Below, piece after piece: positions 23,242 to 32,133 of a stretch of DNA of 64,000 nt. The translations under genes and the position numbers were made by a program. Positions within the stretch are counted from its first letter, which is position 1. Every line of letters begins with the position of its first letter. This DNA comes from Nakamurella panacisegetis (GTDB lineage Bacteria; Actinomycetota; Actinomycetes; Mycobacteriales; Nakamurellaceae), in assembly GCF_900104535.1 (NCBI RefSeq), contig NZ_LT629710.1, positions 1,736,001 to 1,800,000 of the forward strand, read 5' to 3'. The notes below the pieces were generated by a model. That model was not told the origin of the DNA. It saw nothing but the letters and a program-made list of their open reading frames with translations, and made no database searches.

Positions 23242-26154
23242 TCACCGATCGGGAGCGATGAGGATGCCGTTCGTATGTTGGTCCGTGCCGATCTGGCCGC
23301 CGAGCAATGTGGATATGGCGAGGGCAGCCGCTTCCTCCGCTGACATCGGTTCTGCATCAGGCGATCCGGTGGGGGCGGGGAGGGTCGCCGGCGCGGGCCG
23401 ATCACCTCTGGCTCGCAGTTCCGCGGCGGTCGCCAGAAGCCTGTCTCGCCCGGGCGAGCCGGGGTAGAGAAGCGTTGTCGTCTCCAGGCAGAGGGCCAGC
23501 GGATGGTCGTAGGTCAATGCGCGGGCGGCCCGGATGGCGGCGATGGCTCGGTCGGTGGCGTCGCGGCGATGTCCGCCGGCGTGCAGGGCGCGGGCCAGCA
23601 GGGCGCGGACCAGAGGTAACTCTCGCTCGACGCCAAGAGTGGTGGCGATCTCGTCGGCGGTCCGGCCTAAGGAGATCGCCTGAGCGACGTCGCGGTCGGC
23701 CAGCGAGATCCCGCACCCGGCCGTGAGGAGGACGACCCGCGCGATGCGACGTCCGTCCGGGTGCAAGGTCAACCCCTCGGCCAGGAGTTCGCGGGCCTGG
23801 GGCAGGGCGCCGACCTGCCAGGAGATCATCACTGCGGTCGGGAGGGCGGAGGCCAGCTGCTCGCTCGAGGCACGGCGCCGGCAGGCCCCGAGCGCGGCCA
23901 GGGCGAAATCGGCCGCCGCCGGGTCACCTCGTTCGGCCAGTACCGATCCGACGCCCATGGCCGCCCCGACGTACAGGTTGTGCTCGCCGAGCCGATCGGC
24001 GACGGCGACCGACTCCTTGACATAGGTGACCGCCTCGGCCCCCCGGTCGAGGTCGTCGGCGATACCTCCGAGATAGATCAGCGCACGGGCGGCGAAATCA
24101 TCATGGATGCCCCGCAGTTGCCGGACCGCAGTGTCGAGGATGCGCAAAGCGCTCTCGGCGTCACCGGTCCAGTAGCTGAGAAATCCGTGGGCGAAGTTGG
24201 CCAGGCCGGTCCAAGGGGTTTCCGGGGCGTGCTCCAGGAGCCGGGACAGCCAGAAGATGCCCTCGGAGACGTTGGTGGCGGCCCAGTACCGGTGCAGCCG
24301 GAAGGCGATCTCCAGACCTCGCTCCCGGTTGACGCATCCGTCGACCGCAGCGGCCAGAAGCGACCGTACGCTGCCGCCGAGCTCGGCGATCGCGTCGGCG
24401 AAACCGGTCGGCGTCGCCGTCGCGTTGTCGGGAAGCAGGCTTCGGATCGTGTCGGCCAGACGGCCGAAGGCGGCTTGTTGTTCGCCGGGGGTGAGTTTGG
24501 TCGTGGCGAAGGTCTGGATGTCGTCGTCCAGCTGGTACCGCCATCGCGGGCCCTCACGGTCGACGGTCAGCAGCGCGCGGTCGGTCAGTTCGCGCAGGAT
24601 CCGGATGACACGTACGGGTTGGACGTCGGCGTCCGAGACGACGCTGCGAATCAGGGGCAGCCCGACAGGGCCACGTAGGACGGACAGCCGCCGGAACACT
24701 GCCGCCTCGTCGTCGCGCAGGGGCGCGTAGCTGTGCTCGAGGACCGCCGTGAGCCGGTCGGACGGGGCGTCGGCGAGTTCTTCGAGAAGGTCGGCGGGTG
24801 ACATGACGGTGAGCTGGGCGGCGATCAGTTCCAGCGCCAGCGGTAGACCGGCGCAGCGTTGGCACAATGCGCTGATCAACGATGACATGCCGTCGTCGAA
24901 GGTGATTCGGCCGCCCCCCTCGGCGACCCGGTGAAGCAGCAATTGGACCTGCGGGTTGGTCAACAGGTCGGTGCCCGGATGGATGGGATGCAGCGGGTTG
25001 AGTCGGAGGACGCGTTCGCCGTCGACCCCCAGGGCGGATCGGCTGGTGGCCAGGATGGTGAGATTCGGGCAGGACTGGAGGAGCTGGCTGACCAAAGACG
25101 CGACGCCGTCCCCGGCGTTCTCGCAAGCGTCCAGCACGAGCAAGGTCCGGCCGAGCGGCGCGAAATGATCAGCGATGGCTGTGGCCGGGTCGGCGTCTCC
25201 CAGCGTCAGGCGAAGGTCCAGAGCGACCTGCGACGCAGCCAGTTCGTCGTCCTGGGCAGTGACCGTGATCCAGGCGGCCTGACGCCCGGTCGACGCCTTG
25301 GCCGCCAGTCTGGACTTCCCGATACCGCCGCGACCCGTGAGAGTGACCAGGCCGGGGTCGTGGAGGGCCGTCTCCAGTTCCCGCTGTTCGCGCTGACGTC
25401 CGACGAACGCGCCGGGTTGGAGCGGCACCCGGGGGCTGGTGCTCGGAGCCTCGGACCTCAGGGCGTGGAGATAGACGGCAACGGTTTCGGTGCTGGGGTC
25501 GATACCCAGTTGCTCGGCCAGCAGCGTCCGGCAGTGTTCGTAGGCCCGGACCGCGCCGGTGCGGTCGCCCGCCGCGCCGAGCGCGGTGATCAGGAGGCGG
25601 TGCGCGGGTTCATCCAGCGGACGGTGTTCCAGGAGGTCACGGGCGGTACGGGTAGCCGTGGTGTGATCGCCGCGGGTGATGGCGTCGGTGATGACGATTT
25701 CCGCGGCCCGCGAGCGGATGTGGTCGATCGCCTCGCGGTGCGCGCGCAGCCAGGCGGCGTCCTCCTGGGGGAGCAGGTCGTCAGGGTTCAGCTTGGTGAG
25801 GGTGTCCAGTTCCGTGTGGTTCTCGAGGTCGCGGCGGGCGATGCGCAGGTCGGTCTGGGCGGTCGGGTGGAGGGCGTAACCCGCGGGTTCGGTGGTGATC
25901 AGCTGCTGGTGGCCCAGGCCGATGGGGGACAGGGTGGTGCGCAGAGCCCGGATGACGCCGCGCAGCGCGGGCTGCCAGGTCGGTGGCGGCGCTCCGGCCC
26001 AGATGATGTCGGCCAACCGCTCGGCCGGCAGTGGTCCGTCAGCCAGCGCTAGTGCGACCAAGGCGACGCGGGCCCGGCGGCCGCCGAGTTCCAAGCCGCT
26101 CAGTTTGAGGTCGCCGTTGGTCACAGCGACTGCTCCGAGCACATCGACCCGCAC
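23242..26154 (-). CDS. AfsR/SARP-like BTAD transcriptional regulator with ATPase domain
   Basis: A 970-aa cytoplasmic regulator. The N-terminus has a winged-helix DNA-binding domain (MRVDVLGAVAVTNGD, then RARVALVALALADG), followed by the bacterial transcriptional activation domain (about residues 95-245, with PLDEPAHRLLITALGAAGDRT). Next comes an NB-ARC/AAA-like ATPase with Walker A GRGGIGKS and a LLVLDACENAG Walker B. The C-terminal 400 residues are helical repeats of the TPR type. Such AfsR-like proteins often control secondary metabolism or envelope genes; the targets here are unknown. It starts at GTG 26152-26154. Confidence 0.85.
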   Translation of the reverse strand: MRVDVLGAVAVTNGDLKLSGLELGGRRARVALVALALADGPLPAERLADIIWAGAPPPTWQPALRGVIRALRTTLSPIGLGHQQLITTEPAGYALHPTAQTDLRIARRDLENHTELDTLTKLNPDDLLPQEDAAWLRAHREAIDHIRSRAAEIVITDAITRGDHTTATRTARDLLEHRPLDEPAHRLLITALGAAGDRTGAVRAYEHCRTLLAEQLGIDPSTETVAVYLHALRSEAPSTSPRVPLQPGAFVGRQREQRELETALHDPGLVTLTGRGGIGKSRLAAKASTGRQAAWITVTAQDDELAASQVALDLRLTLGDADPATAIADHFAPLGRTLLVLDACENAGDGVASLVSQLLQSCPNLTILATSRSALGVDGERVLRLNPLHPIHPGTDLLTNPQVQLLLHRVAEGGGRITFDDGMSSLISALCQRCAGLPLALELIAAQLTVMSPADLLEELADAPSDRLTAVLEHSYAPLRDDEAAVFRRLSVLRGPVGLPLIRSVVSDADVQPVRVIRILRELTDRALLTVDREGPRWRYQLDDDIQTFATTKLTPGEQQAAFGRLADTIRSLLPDNATATPTGFADAIAELGGSVRSLLAAAVDGCVNRERGLEIAFRLHRYWAATNVSEGIFWLSRLLEHAPETPWTGLANFAHGFLSYWTGDAESALRILDTAVRQLRGIHDDFAARALIYLGGIADDLDRGAEAVTYVKESVAVADRLGEHNLYVGAAMGVGSVLAERGDPAAADFALAALGACRRRASSEQLASALPTAVMISWQVGALPQARELLAEGLTLHPDGRRIARVVLLTAGCGISLADRDVAQAISLGRTADEIATTLGVERELPLVRALLARALHAGGHRRDATDRAIAAIRAARALTYDHPLALCLETTTLLYPGSPGRDRLLATAAELRARGDRPAPATLPAPTGSPDAEPMSAEEAAALAISTLLGGQIGTDQHTNGILIAPDR

Positions 26155-26192
26155 GTGGGAGAGTGTAGGACGGTGGCCTGTGGCCTGCGATT

Positions 26193-26221
26193 TTGGCTGG
26201 TAGTGCCGGTTACGGTAGTCT
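26193..26221 (+). promoter_or_regulatory. Candidate promoter of tRNA-Ile
   Basis: TTGGCT (26193-26198) and TAGTCT (26216-26221) are 17 bp apart and 60 bp ahead of the tRNA-Ile gene, consistent with a housekeeping promoter. Confidence 0.4.
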
Positions 26222-26280
26222 CAGATGTCGCGGCGCCCTTCGGAGCATGTCTGTCCGAGATGGCGCCGTGAGTGATGTGA

Positions 26281-26354
26281 GGGCCTGTAGCTCAGGCGGT
26301 TAGAGCGCTTCCCTGATAAGGAAGAGGTCGGAGGTTCAAGTCCTCCCAGGCCCA
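26281..26354 (+). tRNA. tRNA-Ile (anticodon GAT)
   Basis: A complete cloverleaf of 74 nt: acceptor GGGCCTG/CAGGCCC with discriminator A, D arm GCTC..GAGC, anticodon stem CTTCC/GGAAG around CTGATAA, and TΨC arm GGAGG/CCTCC. CCA is not encoded. The place after the gyrase block is conserved in actinobacteria. Confidence 0.98.
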
Positions 26355-26394
26355 CGTTGTTCGCGATGTATTCCGACTGAAAAGGACGGCGCTC

Positions 26395-26514
26395 ATGAGG
26401 AAGCTTCTTCTTCTGCTTGCACTCGCCGGAGGCGCGTTCGTGCTGGTCAAGAAGCGCCGCGACGCCGCCGCCGCCGAGGCCGCCCTCTGGGACGAAGCCA
26501 CCGGCGCCAAGTAA
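26395..26514 (+). CDS. DLW-39 family mini-protein
   Basis: A 39-aa protein, MRKLLLLLALAGGAFVLVKK at the N-terminus and ending ALWDEATGAK, which matches the actinobacterial DLW-39 family: one hydrophobic segment, a basic cluster, an acidic/aromatic tail. It sits between tRNA-Ile and tRNA-Ala, the family's usual location. Its function is unknown; a single-pass membrane protein is likely. Confidence 0.85.
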   Translation: MRKLLLLLALAGGAFVLVKKRRDAAAAEAALWDEATGAK

Positions 26515-26642
26515 CACCCCGGCCCGACCGAGACCCGCAGTTCGCGGTGTCCGGTCGGGCTTTTGACTTGTCCGGTCTCGGTCCGGGACGGGTCGCCCAG
26601 TTTTCTCACCCCGGTGGTCGCCGGACCGCCGGGGTGAGGTCT

Positions 26643-26715
26643 GGGGACGTAGCTCAATTGGCAGAGCACCGCCTTTGCAAGGCGGGGGTTAGGGGTTCGA
26701 TTCCCCTCGTCTCCA
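26643..26715 (+). tRNA. tRNA-Ala (anticodon TGC)
   Basis: A 73-nt cloverleaf: acceptor GGGGACG/CGTCTCC with one G-T pair and discriminator A, D arm GCTC..GAGC, anticodon stem CCGCC/GGCGG around TTTGCAA, TΨC arm AGGGG/CCCCT. CCA is not encoded. Its 3' end is the probable attachment site of the decayed element that follows. Confidence 0.98.
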
Positions 26716-26739
26716 CTCTTGTTTTCGCTGATCAGACTA

Positions 26740-27660
26740 GGTGTAGGCGATCTTGGGCTGGCGCGCTCGGATGCGGTGCCCACATCCGTGCCCACAATTT
26801 GTGGTGATCGCCCATGATTCATGCTGGTCAGACGGGCTGAATCGAGAAAGTTTGCGACCGCGTCGAGGTCGTCAGGGAACAGATCGGCGCAGGTGTCCAG
26901 GGTGCGCGATGCACTCTTGTGGCGGGGCATCTGCTGCACCGCCTTGACGTTGGCGCCGGCGCTGATCGCTAGCGAAGCCGCGGTGTGCCGGAGCTCGTGC
27001 GCATGGAAGCCCGCGGGCAGCTCGGCCTCGACGACCGCCGTGTTCCACCACGTTGGCCGGGCGTTGCCGACGCGCAGCACCGTGCCCTTGGGGGAGCGGA
27101 ACACCAACTCGTCCGCCGGCCGGCCCTCGATCGCCGCGGCCAGCCGGTCGAAGATGGACGCGGGGATCGGCACCGCCCGCTTGCTGTGGCCCTTCGGGTT
27201 CTTTCAGACCAGGCCGCCCTTGGTGTCGACCACCGTCCGGTAGATCGAGGTGCGGCGCCGGTCCAGGTCGATGGACCCGACCTCCAGCGCCGCCATCTCG
27301 CCCCAGCGGATCCCGGTATACGCGAGGGGCGGATGACGTCACCCCACCGCCCGGCCGCTTGGGCGAACGCCTCCACTTGGGCGTGGGACAGATACCGGCG
27401 CGGGCTGATGTTAGGGCGGGCGATCTTGACGCCGTAGGCCGGGTTCCGCGGGATCCGCTGGTCCAACACCGCCAGATCCAGCGCTTGCGTGAACACCCGG
27501 TGCAGCTTGTCGACCATGGCCGCGGCCAGCCCCTTGCGAGTGAGCTCGGTGCACCAGCGTCGGATGTCGATGTGCCGGACGTCGGCCAGGCCGACCTTGC
27601 CCGCTTGGGGACGATGTGTTCGTTGATGATGCCCTCGGACCGGACCTGGCTCGAGCGCGC
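26740..27660 (-). pseudogene. Decayed tyrosine integrase next to tRNA-Ala
   Basis: Pieces of a phage-type tyrosine recombinase read leftward in successive frames. The core-binding part gives INEHIVPK, then after a 1-nt loss near 27600 GKVGLADVRHIDIRRW and on to GRWGDVIRP. A second 1-nt loss near 27323 restores TGIRWGEMAALEVG with a catalytic Arg. A TGA stop at 27204-27206 follows, then HELRHTAASLAISAG. The expected catalytic Tyr is a Cys (LDTCADLF, codon 26889-26891). The N-terminal part is not recognisable. The gene cannot make active integrase. Its position, about 100 bp from the tRNA-Ala 3' end, is the standard one for an integrated element. Confidence 0.85.
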
Positions 27661-28171
27661 GAGGTCACCTCCGGCCGGCTAGCTCGGTCGTTACACCTTG
27701 TTCGTCCTCGACCCCACGGCCGGTCGGCGGTGCCTTGAATCCAAATAACATTAAGAAGTCCAAACGACTCTAAAGATCGCTGCTGTCGTCGATGCCTGGT
27801 CAACCCCTTCCATGCCAGCTTCGGAGTCAGCCCACCGTTGCGGGTCGGCGCGAGGCGGTCTTGGAGGATTTCGTCGAACCGCCCGAACACGGGCCCGTCT
27901 CCGAACGACACCGGCTACGCTTCGCGCGCCTTTGCCGAGTCGCGGATGCCGATGGCCCAGCGATGGAGGGTGTCGCCGAACTGGTTCGTGTGGCTGGTCT
28001 CCGACGCCGCCGGTTGGATCACCGGAAGACGATCGACCCCGACGGTGGATGGGCCTTCGCGGCGACGTTGCGCCCCGGCTCCCGACCGGGTAGCCGGCGC
28101 CGTCCACCGAACCGACACCATGGTCACCGTGCCGACCAGGGCCGCCGCCGTCGCGGTCGGGCAGGGTGGTT
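27661..28171. other. Intergenic region behind the integrase remnant
   Basis: About 510 bp without a recognisable gene. A locally AT-rich patch lies at 27735-27780. Frames open on both strands show no known domain and no ribosome binding site; they may be eroded parts of the integrated element. Confidence 0.5.
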
Positions 28172-29314
28172 TCACAGCCCGAGATCGCGCCCGATCAGTT
28201 CTTTCATGATCTCGTTGGTGCCGGCCCAGATCTTCGTGACGCGTGCATCCCGCCAGGCGCGGGACACTCGGTACTCGTTCATGTAGCCGTAGCCGCCGAA
28301 CAGTTGCACGCAATGGTCGAGCACCTCGTTCTGGGCCTGTGATGACCACCATTTCGCCTTCGCCGCGCCGACTGCGGTGAGGCTTCCGGCGCAATGGGCG
28401 ACCACACACTGGTCGACGTAGGTCTCGGCCACCTCGATCTGCGTGAACAGCTCGGCCAGTAGGAACTTGTTGTGCTGCAGCGAGCCGATCGGCTGACCGA
28501 ACGCTGTGCGCTGCTTGGCGTAGGCCAGCGTCTCCTCCAGGATCTGCTTGGCGTGGGCGACGTTCGACACGGCGGAGCCAAGTCGCTCCTGCGCCAGATT
28601 GCTCACCATGTGGCCGAAGCCGCCATTCAAGTCGCCGATGACGGCGTCGTCGCCGAGCCGGACGTCCGTGAAGAAGAGCTCGGCGGTGTCCGACTCGTCC
28701 TGGCCGGCCTTGTCGAGCTTGCGGCCCCGGTCGAAGCCGGGTGTGGTGGTGGGTACCGCGAAGAGGGTGATCCCGCGGGAGCGCTGGGCCGGGTCCGTGC
28801 GCGCCGCGACCAGTACCAGGTCGGCCGAATAGCCGTTGGTGATGAACGTCTTTGATCCGTTCAGCACCCAGCCGTCGCCGTCGCGGACGGCGGTGGTGCG
28901 CAGGGCGGCCAGATCGGACCCGCCCGACGGCTCGGTCATGCCGATCGCCAACAGCGTCTTGCCGGAAACCACCCCGGGCAGCCAGCGCGTGCGCTGCACC
29001 GGCGTGCCCAAGCGCACCAGGTAGGGCGCGGTGATGTCGGCGTGCACGGCGACACAACTCGGGTAGGCCGCGGCGACCTTCGAGAGTTCCTCGAGCAGAA
29101 CGGCATTGAACCGATAGTCGGCCGCGCCACCACCGCCGTATTCTTCGGGGACCTCCAGACCCAGCAGGCCGGCCGACCCGGCGGCCGTCCAGAATTCGCG
29201 GGGAAGACCCTTCGCGGCGATGTGCTTCCCGGTGTTCGGATGCACCGAGCGCTGGACGAACGCGCGGACCGTGGCCCGGAAATCCTCGTGGTCGGTGTCG
29301 TAGATCCGATGCAT
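28172..29314 (-). CDS. Acyl-CoA dehydrogenase
   Basis: A flavoenzyme that introduces an alpha-beta double bond into an acyl-CoA and passes electrons to ETF. The 380-aa product has the normal family length and motifs: LAIGMTEPSGGSDLAALRT in the substrate/FAD region, NGSKTFITNG, FGQPIGSLQHNKFLLAE and the C-terminal LFGGYGYMNEY...IWAGTNEIMKELI, whose Glu in GTNEI is the expected catalytic base. The ATG start has a purine-rich site upstream. It lies 84 nt behind a TetR-family gene read in the same direction, which probably controls it. The substrate cannot be told from sequence. Confidence 0.9.
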   Translation of the reverse strand: MHRIYDTDHEDFRATVRAFVQRSVHPNTGKHIAAKGLPREFWTAAGSAGLLGLEVPEEYGGGGAADYRFNAVLLEELSKVAAAYPSCVAVHADITAPYLVRLGTPVQRTRWLPGVVSGKTLLAIGMTEPSGGSDLAALRTTAVRDGDGWVLNGSKTFITNGYSADLVLVAARTDPAQRSRGITLFAVPTTTPGFDRGRKLDKAGQDESDTAELFFTDVRLGDDAVIGDLNGGFGHMVSNLAQERLGSAVSNVAHAKQILEETLAYAKQRTAFGQPIGSLQHNKFLLAELFTQIEVAETYVDQCVVAHCAGSLTAVGAAKAKWWSSQAQNEVLDHCVQLFGGYGYMNEYRVSRAWRDARVTKIWAGTNEIMKELIGRDLGL

Positions 29315-29398
29315 CGTGGGCCCTTCCGTGGCGTTGCGGGTCGGATGAGGTGGGGAGGTGCCGTGACGATGAATTGTCCGAGCAAGGGCACAACCGTG

Positions 29399-29971
29399 TC
29401 AGGGGCGGACGATGCGCATGGCGAAATCAACATTGGCGCGGGCGACCGCCTCGGCATCGCGGCCCGGTGCCGCCTCGAACCAGCGGACCAGGTCGATGCC
29501 GAGCGAGAGCAGGGCACGGCCGGCCGCGCCCACGTCCAACTGCGCGAAAGCGCCGCTCCGCTCGCCGGACCGCAAAGCTTGCACCATCAGCTCCTCGAAG
29601 CGGTGACGAAGGTTGATCACGGCTTCCCGGTGGTCGCCGCGCAACGCCCGTAATTCGTACTGCACCACCCGACCGACCTGGGCGTTGCGCAGATGCCACA
29701 GGCTGAACTCGTACACCATGCGCTGCAACCGTTCCGTCGGATCGTCGGTCGATCCGAAGGCAGATTCCAGCACGGCCAGCGCCTCCTGGTGGCCACGCAG
29801 GCTGACGGCGAAGAGCAGATCCTCCTTGGACTCGTGGTGGATGTAGACGGCGGCCGGGCTGCGCTGCGCCCTGGACGCGATGTCGCGGGTCGTGGTGCCG
29901 TGGTAGCCCTGTTCGGCGAACGCCTCCACGGCAGCGTCGAGCAGTCGTTGCTGCGCCACGGTGGTGGTCAT
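29399..29971 (-). CDS. TetR/AcrR family transcriptional regulator
   Basis: A 190-aa repressor-like protein. The N-terminal helix-turn-helix is clear (LLDAAVEAFAEQGYHGTTTR, then DIASRAQRSPAAVYIHHESK), followed by a ligand-binding helical domain. It is divergent from the thiolase-SDR operon and cotranscribed with the acyl-CoA dehydrogenase, the usual arrangement for regulators of acyl-CoA catabolism. Two repeated near-palindromes in the divergent promoter (30030-30059) are likely operators. The effector is probably a CoA thioester, by analogy only. Confidence 0.88.
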   Translation of the reverse strand: MTTTVAQQRLLDAAVEAFAEQGYHGTTTRDIASRAQRSPAAVYIHHESKEDLLFAVSLRGHQEALAVLESAFGSTDDPTERLQRMVYEFSLWHLRNAQVGRVVQYELRALRGDHREAVINLRHRFEELMVQALRSGERSGAFAQLDVGAAGRALLSLGIDLVRWFEAAPGRDAEAVARANVDFAMRIVRP

Positions 29972-30029
29972 CAGGTGGTCCTCGGGTCTTCCGGGTCGGA
30001 TGGACAGTGCTTGGCATCGGGTGTCATCA

Positions 30030-30059
30030 TAAGCACGCGCTCACCTAAGCGCTTGCTCA
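30030..30059. promoter_or_regulatory. Candidate double TetR operator
   Basis: Two 14-bp words, TAAGCACGCGCTCA (30030-30043) and TAAGCGCTTGCTCA (30046-30059), match at 11 of 14 bases with a 16-bp offset. Each has the near-dyad form TAAGC-N4-GCTCA. They lie between the divergent TetR and thiolase genes. Confidence 0.55.
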
Positions 30060-30084
30060 TCACAGAAGAGACGAGGTTCAGCAC

Positions 30085-31299
30085 ATGCCAGAGGCAGTGA
30101 TCGTTTCCGCCGCCCGCACGCCGATCGGTCGTGCCAACAAAGGGTCCTTGCGCGAGATGCGCCCAGATGACCTGGCCGCCTTCATCGTTCGTACCGCCGT
30201 CGAGCAGGCGCCCGGGCTGGACCCGGCCGACATCGACGACATCATCCTGGGCTGCGGTCTACCCGGCGGGGAGCAAGGCCACAACCTCGGCCGCGCGGTG
30301 GCTGTACTCAACGGTTGGGATGCGGTGCCCGGTACCACGGTGACCCGGTACTGCTCGTCGTCGGTGCAGACCACCCGGATGGCCTTCCACGCGATCAAGG
30401 CCGGAGAGGGATCAGTCTTCGTGTCCGCCGGCGTCGAGACAGTGTCAAGGGCAGTCAAGGGCACTTCCGACAACTGGCCGGACACCCTCAATCCGGCATT
30501 CGACCGTGCGGCCGCCCGTGCGGAGCAGATGATCTCGGACCACCGCTCCTGGCGTGACCCGCGCGAGGACGGTGAGGTGCCCAACCTCTACCTGGCGATG
30601 GGACACACGGCGGAGAACGTGGCCGAACTGCGCGACATCACCCGACAGGAGATGGACGAGTTCGCCGTGCGCTCGCAGAACCTGGCCGAGAAGTCGACCA
30701 CAGACGGCTTCTGGGCCCGCGAGATCACCCCGGTGACGACACCCGACGGCACCGTCGTGGGCACCGATGACTCACCCCGCGCCGGCACCACCTACGAGGC
30801 GCTCGCCGCGCTCAAGCCCGTGTTCCGTCCGGACGGCCGGATCACGGCCGGCAACGCCTGCCCGTTGAACGACGGCGCGGCTGCCCTGGTGATCATGTCG
30901 GACACGAAGGCGAGAGAACTCGGACTGCGGCCGCTGGCCCGGATCGTGTCCACCGGCGTGACCGGACTGTCGCCCGAGATCATGGGTCTAGGTCCGGTCG
31001 AGGCTACCCGTCGTGCCCTTGCGCACGCCGGAATGAGGATCGACGACATCGATCTGGTGGAGATGAACGAGGCTTTCGCGGCCCAGGTCATTCCGTCCTA
31101 TCGCGATCTGGGCATCGATCTTGAGAAGCTCAACGTCAACGGTGGCGCCATCGCAATGGGGCATCCGTACGGGATGACCGGTGCCCGTCTGCAGAAGACG
31201 ATGCTGAACAGCCTGGAGACGCACGACAAGTCGACCGGCCTGATCACCATGTGCGTCGGGGGAGGACAGGGCATGGCCCTGATCATGGAACGGCTGTGA
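30085..31299 (+). CDS. Thiolase (acetyl-CoA C-acyltransferase family)
   Basis: Cleaves 3-ketoacyl-CoA with CoA to release acetyl- or propionyl-CoA, or runs the condensation in reverse. The 404-aa product is full length and has all catalytic parts: nucleophilic Cys90 in RYCSSSVQTTRMA, NEAFAAQ, GHPYGMTGAR with the catalytic His, and the second Cys in MCVGGGQGMALIM. ATG 30085 starts MPEAVIVSAARTPIG. Its stop overlaps the next gene's GTG. A closely related but broken copy lies at 50736-51655. Confidence 0.93.
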   Translation: MPEAVIVSAARTPIGRANKGSLREMRPDDLAAFIVRTAVEQAPGLDPADIDDIILGCGLPGGEQGHNLGRAVAVLNGWDAVPGTTVTRYCSSSVQTTRMAFHAIKAGEGSVFVSAGVETVSRAVKGTSDNWPDTLNPAFDRAAARAEQMISDHRSWRDPREDGEVPNLYLAMGHTAENVAELRDITRQEMDEFAVRSQNLAEKSTTDGFWAREITPVTTPDGTVVGTDDSPRAGTTYEALAALKPVFRPDGRITAGNACPLNDGAAALVIMSDTKARELGLRPLARIVSTGVTGLSPEIMGLGPVEATRRALAHAGMRIDDIDLVEMNEAFAAQVIPSYRDLGIDLEKLNVNGGAIAMGHPYGMTGARLQKTMLNSLETHDKSTGLITMCVGGGQGMALIMERL

Positions 31300-32087
31300 C
31301 CGCCCCGGCGAACGAGCCCGACATCGACTATCTCCGGAGGACTTTCGGGTTGGCCGGCCAGGTGGCGGTGGTGACGGGCGCATCGAGCGGCCTGGGGGTC
31401 GCCATCGCGTTGGATCTGGCCCGCGCGGGCGCGGACGTGGTGCTCGGCGCCCGCCGGTTCGACCGGTTGACCAAGACCTGTGACGCCGTCCGGGCGGTTG
31501 GCCGACGGGCGTTGGCGGTGGCCACGGACGTCAGCGATCCGGACGCGTGCGCTCGGCTGGCCGATGCGGCCGTCGAGGAATTCGGGCGCATCGACATCCT
31601 GGTGAACAACGCGGGTGTCGCTGCGGCGGTGCCGGCCAGCCGGGAAACCCCGGCGGAGTTCCGCGGCGTCATCGACGTGAATCTGTCCGGTGCCTACTGG
31701 ATGGCGCAGGCCTGCGCGCGGTTCATGGCCCCTGGGTCGAGCATCATCAACATCGCATCGGTCCTAGGGATCACCACGGCTGGGCTGCCCCAAGCTGCGT
31801 ACACGGCGTCCAAGGCCGGCCTGATCGGGCTCACCCGGGATCTGGCGCAGCAGTGGACCGGCCGCAAGGGCATCCGCGTCAATGCGGTTGCTCCCGGGTT
31901 CTTCCTCTCCGAGATGACCGCCGAATATTCCGCCGCCTACCTCGATTCCCAACTGCGGCGTGTGATCTCCGGTCGTTTCGGGAGGGCCGAGGAACTGGCG
32001 GCCGCGGTCGTCTTTCTCGCCTCCGCCGGCGCCGGGTATTTGACCGGGCAGACCGTCGTCGTCGACGGCGGCGTCACCATCACCTGA
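31296..32087 (+). CDS. SDR family oxidoreductase
   Basis: A 263-aa classical short-chain dehydrogenase with TGASSGLGVAIA (NAD(P) binding), NNAG and the YTASK catalytic pair, plus a conserved Ser in NIASV. It is read from GTG 31296, which overlaps the thiolase stop as GTGA, so it is translated with it. A probable role is oxidation of a hydroxyacyl-CoA before thiolysis. Residue D38-equivalent positions show ARRF after beta-strand 2, which hints at NADP(H) preference, but this is an inference. Confidence 0.88.
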   Translation: MTAPANEPDIDYLRRTFGLAGQVAVVTGASSGLGVAIALDLARAGADVVLGARRFDRLTKTCDAVRAVGRRALAVATDVSDPDACARLADAAVEEFGRIDILVNNAGVAAAVPASRETPAEFRGVIDVNLSGAYWMAQACARFMAPGSSIINIASVLGITTAGLPQAAYTASKAGLIGLTRDLAQQWTGRKGIRVNAVAPGFFLSEMTAEYSAAYLDSQLRRVISGRFGRAEELAAAVVFLASAGAGYLTGQTVVVDGGVTIT

Positions 32088-32096
32088 TGGGTTCGG

Positions 32097-32124
32097 TGCG
32101 GGCCCTACACGAGTTCGGCCCGCA
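32097..32124. terminator. Hairpin between convergent genes
   Basis: TGCGGGCC (32097-32104) and GGCCCGCA (32117-32124) form a perfect 8-bp stem with a 12-nt loop, placed between the SDR stop and the isochorismatase-like stop. No T-tract follows. Confidence 0.5.
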
Positions 32125-32133
32125 ACGGGCGCG

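Noticed and set aside
26292..27173. Integrase C-terminal frame running on through tRNA-Ala to tRNA-Ile
   Set aside because: The part beyond about 26740 is antisense of tRNA genes, a well-known false extension; only the part above is integrase-derived.
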